Assembly: GCF_009495745.1 (NCBI RefSeq)
Contig: NZ_WIDQ01000004.1
Span: 124,001-188,000, forward strand
Source of the DNA: Niveispirillum sp. SYP-B3756
GTDB taxonomy: Bacteria > Pseudomonadota > Alphaproteobacteria > Azospirillales > Azospirillaceae
DNA: 64,000 nucleotides
Direction of reading: 5' to 3'
The position numbers and the translations under genes were made by a program. The notes beneath the pieces were generated by a model, which did no database searches, had not been told where the DNA came from, and worked only from the letters and a program-made list of their open reading frames with translations. Position 1 is the first letter of the stretch; each line of letters opens with the position of its first letter. This document shows positions 61,314 to 64,000 of this stretch, piece by piece.

Positions 61314-61471
61314 TTATACTCTGTTGTCATGATCAGAACCGATCGGTTCTGATCATGACCCTCAAACGCCGGCGCCAACATCCGTTGGCTTGGCTTCACG
61401 CGGCACGGGCCGCGCGGCGGCAGTCGCCGCCGTACCAAGTTGCGATGAGGTGAACTCATCGCAACTTGGCA
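61314..61471 (+). repeat. Dispersed multi-hairpin element, copy R3
   Basis: This is a full copy with different stem sequences from R1/R2 but the same order. H1 arms 61326-61340 and 61345-61359 (15 perfect pairs), the CCCTCA/GCCGG linker, GCCAAC-ATCC-GTTGGC, the TTGGCTTCACGC box, CGCGGC-ACGG-GCCGCG, GGCGGC-AGTC-GCCGCC, and H2 arms 61435-61449 and 61455-61469 (15 perfect pairs). The right end TTGGCATTA contains the acnA stop codon read on the other strand. Confidence 0.85.
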
Positions 61472-64000
61472 TTACTCCGCAGCGGCAGGAACCGCCAGGT
61501 TGCGCAGCACGTACTGCAGAATGCCGCCATTCTTGAAGTAATCCACCTCGTCCAGCGTATCGATACGGCAGAGCAGGTTGACCACTTCCGTCGACCCGTC
61601 GGCGCGGGTGATGGTGAGCTTCAGGTCCATGCGGGGCTTCAGGCCGGCTTCCACGCCTTCGATGTCGAAGGTCTCCGACCCGTCCAGCTTCAGCGTCTTG
61701 CGGCTGACACCGGCGGGGTACTGGAGCGGCAGGATACCCATGCCAACCAGATTGGAGCGGTGGATACGCTCGAAGCTTTCGGCGATGACGGCGGAGACGC
61801 CCAGCAGACGGGTGCCCTTGGCGGCCCAGTCACGCGAGGAGCCGGTGCCGTATTCCTGACCGGCGAACACCACCAGCGGCGTGCCCTCGGCCTGGTACTT
61901 CATCGACGCATTATAGATCGGCATCACTTCGCCGGTCGGCACATACTTGGTCAGGCCGCCTTCGACGCCGTCCAGCATCTCATTCTTGATGCGGATATTG
62001 GCGAAGGTGCCACGCATCATGACTTCATGGTTGCCACGGCGGGCGCCGTAGCTGTTGAAGTCGGCGACGGTGACATTGTGCTCCAGCAGATATTCACCGG
62101 CCGGGCTGGTCTTCTTGATGTTACCAGCCGGGGAGATGTGGTCGGTGGTGATGCTGTCACCCAGGATGGCCAGCGCGCGGGCCCCCTTCACGTCGGACAC
62201 GGAGCCCGGCGTCATGGTGATGCCGTCGAACAGCGGCGGACGCTTGGCGTAGGTCGACTTGTCGTCCCACTTATAGGTCATGCCTTCGACGGTCTTGATC
62301 TTCTGCCACTGTTCCGGGCCCAGGAACACGTTGGCATAGCGGCTGACGAACATTTCGCGCGTCAGGAACTGGGCGATCGTGTCCTCGATCTCCTTGTTCG
62401 ACGGCCAGATGTCCTTCAGGAAGACGGGCTTGCCGTCCTTGCCGGTGCCGATCGGATCCTTGGAGATGTCCAGGTGCAGGGTGCCGGCCAGGGCATAGGC
62501 CACCACCAGCGGCGGGGAAGCCAGATAGTTGGCGCGGACCTGCGGGGAGACGCGGCCTTCGAAATTGCGGTTGCCGGACAGCACCGACGCAACGGTCAGC
62601 TTGCCAGCGTCAACAGCGGCGGCAATCGGGTCCGGCAGCGGACCTGAATTACCGATGCAGGTGGTGCAGCCATAGCCGACCAGATTGAAGCCCAGCTTGT
62701 CCAGGTACGGGGACAGGCCAGCGGCGTTCAGATAGTCGGTCACGACCTGGGAGCCGGGTGCCAGGGAGGTCTTCACCCACGGCTTGGCGGTCAGGCCCAG
62801 TTCCACGGCCTTCTTCGCCACCAGACCGGCGGCGAACAGCACCGACGGGTTGGAGGTGTTGGTGCAGGACGTGATGGCGGCGATCACGACATGGCCGTGA
62901 TCCAGCTTGTAATCAGCGCCGGCCACGTCGGTCGGCTGGCTGATCGGACGGCCGGCAACGTCGGTGGCCAGGAAGTCACCGAATTCCTGGGTGACGTTGG
63001 ACAGCAAAACCCGGTCCTGCGGACGCTTCGGGCCGGCCAGCGACGGCTCCACCGAGCCCAGGTCCAGTTCCAGCGTATCGGTGAAGACCGGATCGGGCGT
63101 GGAGGCATCGCGCCACATGCCCTGGGCCTTGGCATAGGCCTCCACCAGCGCCACGCGGTCGGCGTCGCGGCCGGTGAAGTGCAGGAAGCGGATGGTCTCG
63201 GCGTCGATCGGGAAAATGCCGCAGGTGGCGCCATATTCCGGGGCCATGTTGGCAATCGTCGCACGGTCGGCCAGCGTCAGCGCGTCCAGGCCGGGGCCAT
63301 AGAACTCGACGAACTTGCCCACCACCTTCTTCTTGCGCAGCATCTGGGTGACGGTCAGCACCAGATCGGTGGCGGTCGCACCCTCACGCAGCTTGCCGGT
63401 CAGCTTGAAGCCGACAACTTCCGGGATCAGCATGGAGATCGGCTGGCCCAGCATCGCGGCCTCGGCCTCGATACCACCCACGCCCCAGCCCAGCACGGCC
63501 ATGCCGTTGACCATGGTGGTGTGGCTGTCGGTACCGACCAGCGTGTCCGGATAGGCCACGGTGGCGCCGGTCTGGTCGGTATCGGTCCAGACGGTCTGGG
63601 CCAGATATTCCAGGTTCACCTGATGGCAGATGCCGGTGCCCGGCGGCACGACGCGGAAATTATTGAAGGCCTTCTGGCCCCAGCGCAGGAACTCGTAACG
63701 CTCACCATTGCGCTGGAATTCCAGGTCCACATTCTCGTCAAACGCCTGCGGCGTGCCGAAGGCGTCAACCATCACGGAATGGTCGATGACCAGATCCACC
63801 GGGGTCAGCGGGTTGATCTTGGTCGGGTCGCCACCCAGCGCCACCATGGCTTCGCGCATCGCGGCCAGGTCGCAGACGGCGGGCACGCCGGTGAAATCCT
63901 GCATCAGCACGCGGGCCGGGCGATAGGCGATCTCGCGGTCGGACCGCTTGTCGACCAGCCACTGGGCGACGGCCTTGACGTCGTCCACGCTCACCGTGCG
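61472..64000 (-). CDS. acnA: Aconitate hydratase (N-terminus beyond the window)
   Basis: The frame is open to the right edge of the window, so the start is missing; about 842 of the expected 890-odd residues are present. Aconitase interconverts citrate and isocitrate in the TCA cycle. The three Fe-S cysteine positions are visible in [13 protein letters not shown] and [14 protein letters not shown]. Other signatures are [27 protein letters not shown] and [16 protein letters not shown]. The length and motifs indicate the AcnA type, not AcnB. Its stop is at the edge of repeat R3. Confidence 0.96.
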   Translation of the reverse strand, partial: RTVSVDDVKAVAQWLVDKRSDREIAYRPARVLMQDFTGVPAVCDLAAMREAMVALGGDPTKINPLTPVDLVIDHSVMVDAFGTPQAFDENVDLEFQRNGERYEFLRWGQKAFNNFRVVPPGTGICHQVNLEYLAQTVWTDTDQTGATVAYPDTLVGTDSHTTMVNGMAVLGWGVGGIEAEAAMLGQPISMLIPEVVGFKLTGKLREGATATDLVLTVTQMLRKKKVVGKFVEFYGPGLDALTLADRATIANMAPEYGATCGIFPIDAETIRFLHFTGRDADRVALVEAYAKAQGMWRDASTPDPVFTDTLELDLGSVEPSLAGPKRPQDRVLLSNVTQEFGDFLATDVAGRPISQPTDVAGADYKLDHGHVVIAAITSCTNTSNPSVLFAAGLVAKKAVELGLTAKPWVKTSLAPGSQVVTDYLNAAGLSPYLDKLGFNLVGYGCTTCIGNSGPLPDPIAAAVDAGKLTVASVLSGNRNFEGRVSPQVRANYLASPPLVVAYALAGTLHLDISKDPIGTGKDGKPVFLKDIWPSNKEIEDTIAQFLTREMFVSRYANVFLGPEQWQKIKTVEGMTYKWDDKSTYAKRPPLFDGITMTPGSVSDVKGARALAILGDSITTDHISPAGNIKKTSPAGEYLLEHNVTVADFNSYGARRGNHEVMMRGTFANIRIKNEMLDGVEGGLTKYVPTGEVMPIYNASMKYQAEGTPLVVFAGQEYGTGSSRDWAAKGTRLLGVSAVIAESFERIHRSNLVGMGILPLQYPAGVSRKTLKLDGSETFDIEGVEAGLKPRMDLKLTITRADGSTEVVNLLCRIDTLDEVDYFKNGGILQYVLRNLAVPAAAE

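Noticed and set aside
1-64000. tRNA, rRNA, CRISPR arrays and insertion sequences.
   Set aside because: No cloverleaf-like segment, rRNA block, regularly spaced repeat array or transposase frame was recognised by reading both strands; a dedicated scan could still find a divergent tRNA.

Overview
The window is GC-rich chromosomal DNA from an alphaproteobacterium, most likely of the Rhodospirillales/Azospirillales group (Azospirillum/Niveispirillum-like). I infer this from the gene set: MinCDE, an RpoH2-type sigma factor, DUF29 and DUF3224 proteins, an ETF-beta lysine methyltransferase homologue, a zinc-finger HscB-like protein, a class II-type glutamate-cysteine ligase, and a photolyase/FAD oxidoreductase/DUF1365/Cfa cluster. 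No rRNA, tRNA, CRISPR array, transposase or prophage block was recognised. Both ends cut genes: a GlmS-like SIS protein on the left and aconitase on the right.

Layout. 1-7.7 kb: small enzymes, ubiA, rsmE and the glutamate-cysteine ligase. 7.8-11 kb: two tandem paralogous sensor kinases. 11-19.5 kb: yraN, rsmI, an LpoA/LppC-like lipoprotein, an L,D-transpeptidase, an M3 peptidase, a NifS-like cysteine desulfurase, DUF29 and an HscB-like protein without the HPD motif. 19.5-24.6 kb: a four-gene light/singlet-oxygen stress operon (photolyase, FAD oxidoreductase, DUF1365, Cfa) behind a sequence that fits the promoter of ChrR-type sigma-E. 25-31 kb: pdeM, a VOC protein, dps, two coiled-coil membrane proteins, a LysR regulator and trxB. 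31-39.4 kb: a DsbD-like reductase, rpoH2, panB, a family 5 solute-binding protein and minCDE. 40-53.8 kb: phoH, hydrolases, ribF, a LysR/MFS/GST group, a CMD-ECF41 pair with a matching ECF41 promoter, then radA-cvpA-purF. 53.8-57.3 kb: two orphan proteins and a secreted Cache protein with a chemoreceptor. 57.4-61.5 kb: an accessory island. 61.5-64 kb: acnA.

Two things stand out. First, the island encodes a polymorphic-toxin-like protein (peptidoglycan-binding-like N-terminus, MuF-type motif, T4-type lysozyme domain with Glu/Asp/Thr in exact T4 spacing). Facing it are four tandem paralogous secreted six-cysteine proteins, candidate periplasmic immunity factors. One paralogue is intact over 173 codons except for two TGA codons, both exactly at conserved Trp positions. 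A perfect intrinsic terminator lies between the toxin's best promoter and its start codon. Second, a dispersed element of about 150-160 bp occurs in three full and two partial or degenerate copies. It is built from consecutive hairpins whose stems change sequence between copies while staying paired, and its ends abut stop codons. Two copies in the same orientation bracket the toxin island. Starts were chosen by ribosome-binding site, homologue length and overlap with neighbours; all functions are inferred from sequence patterns without database searches.
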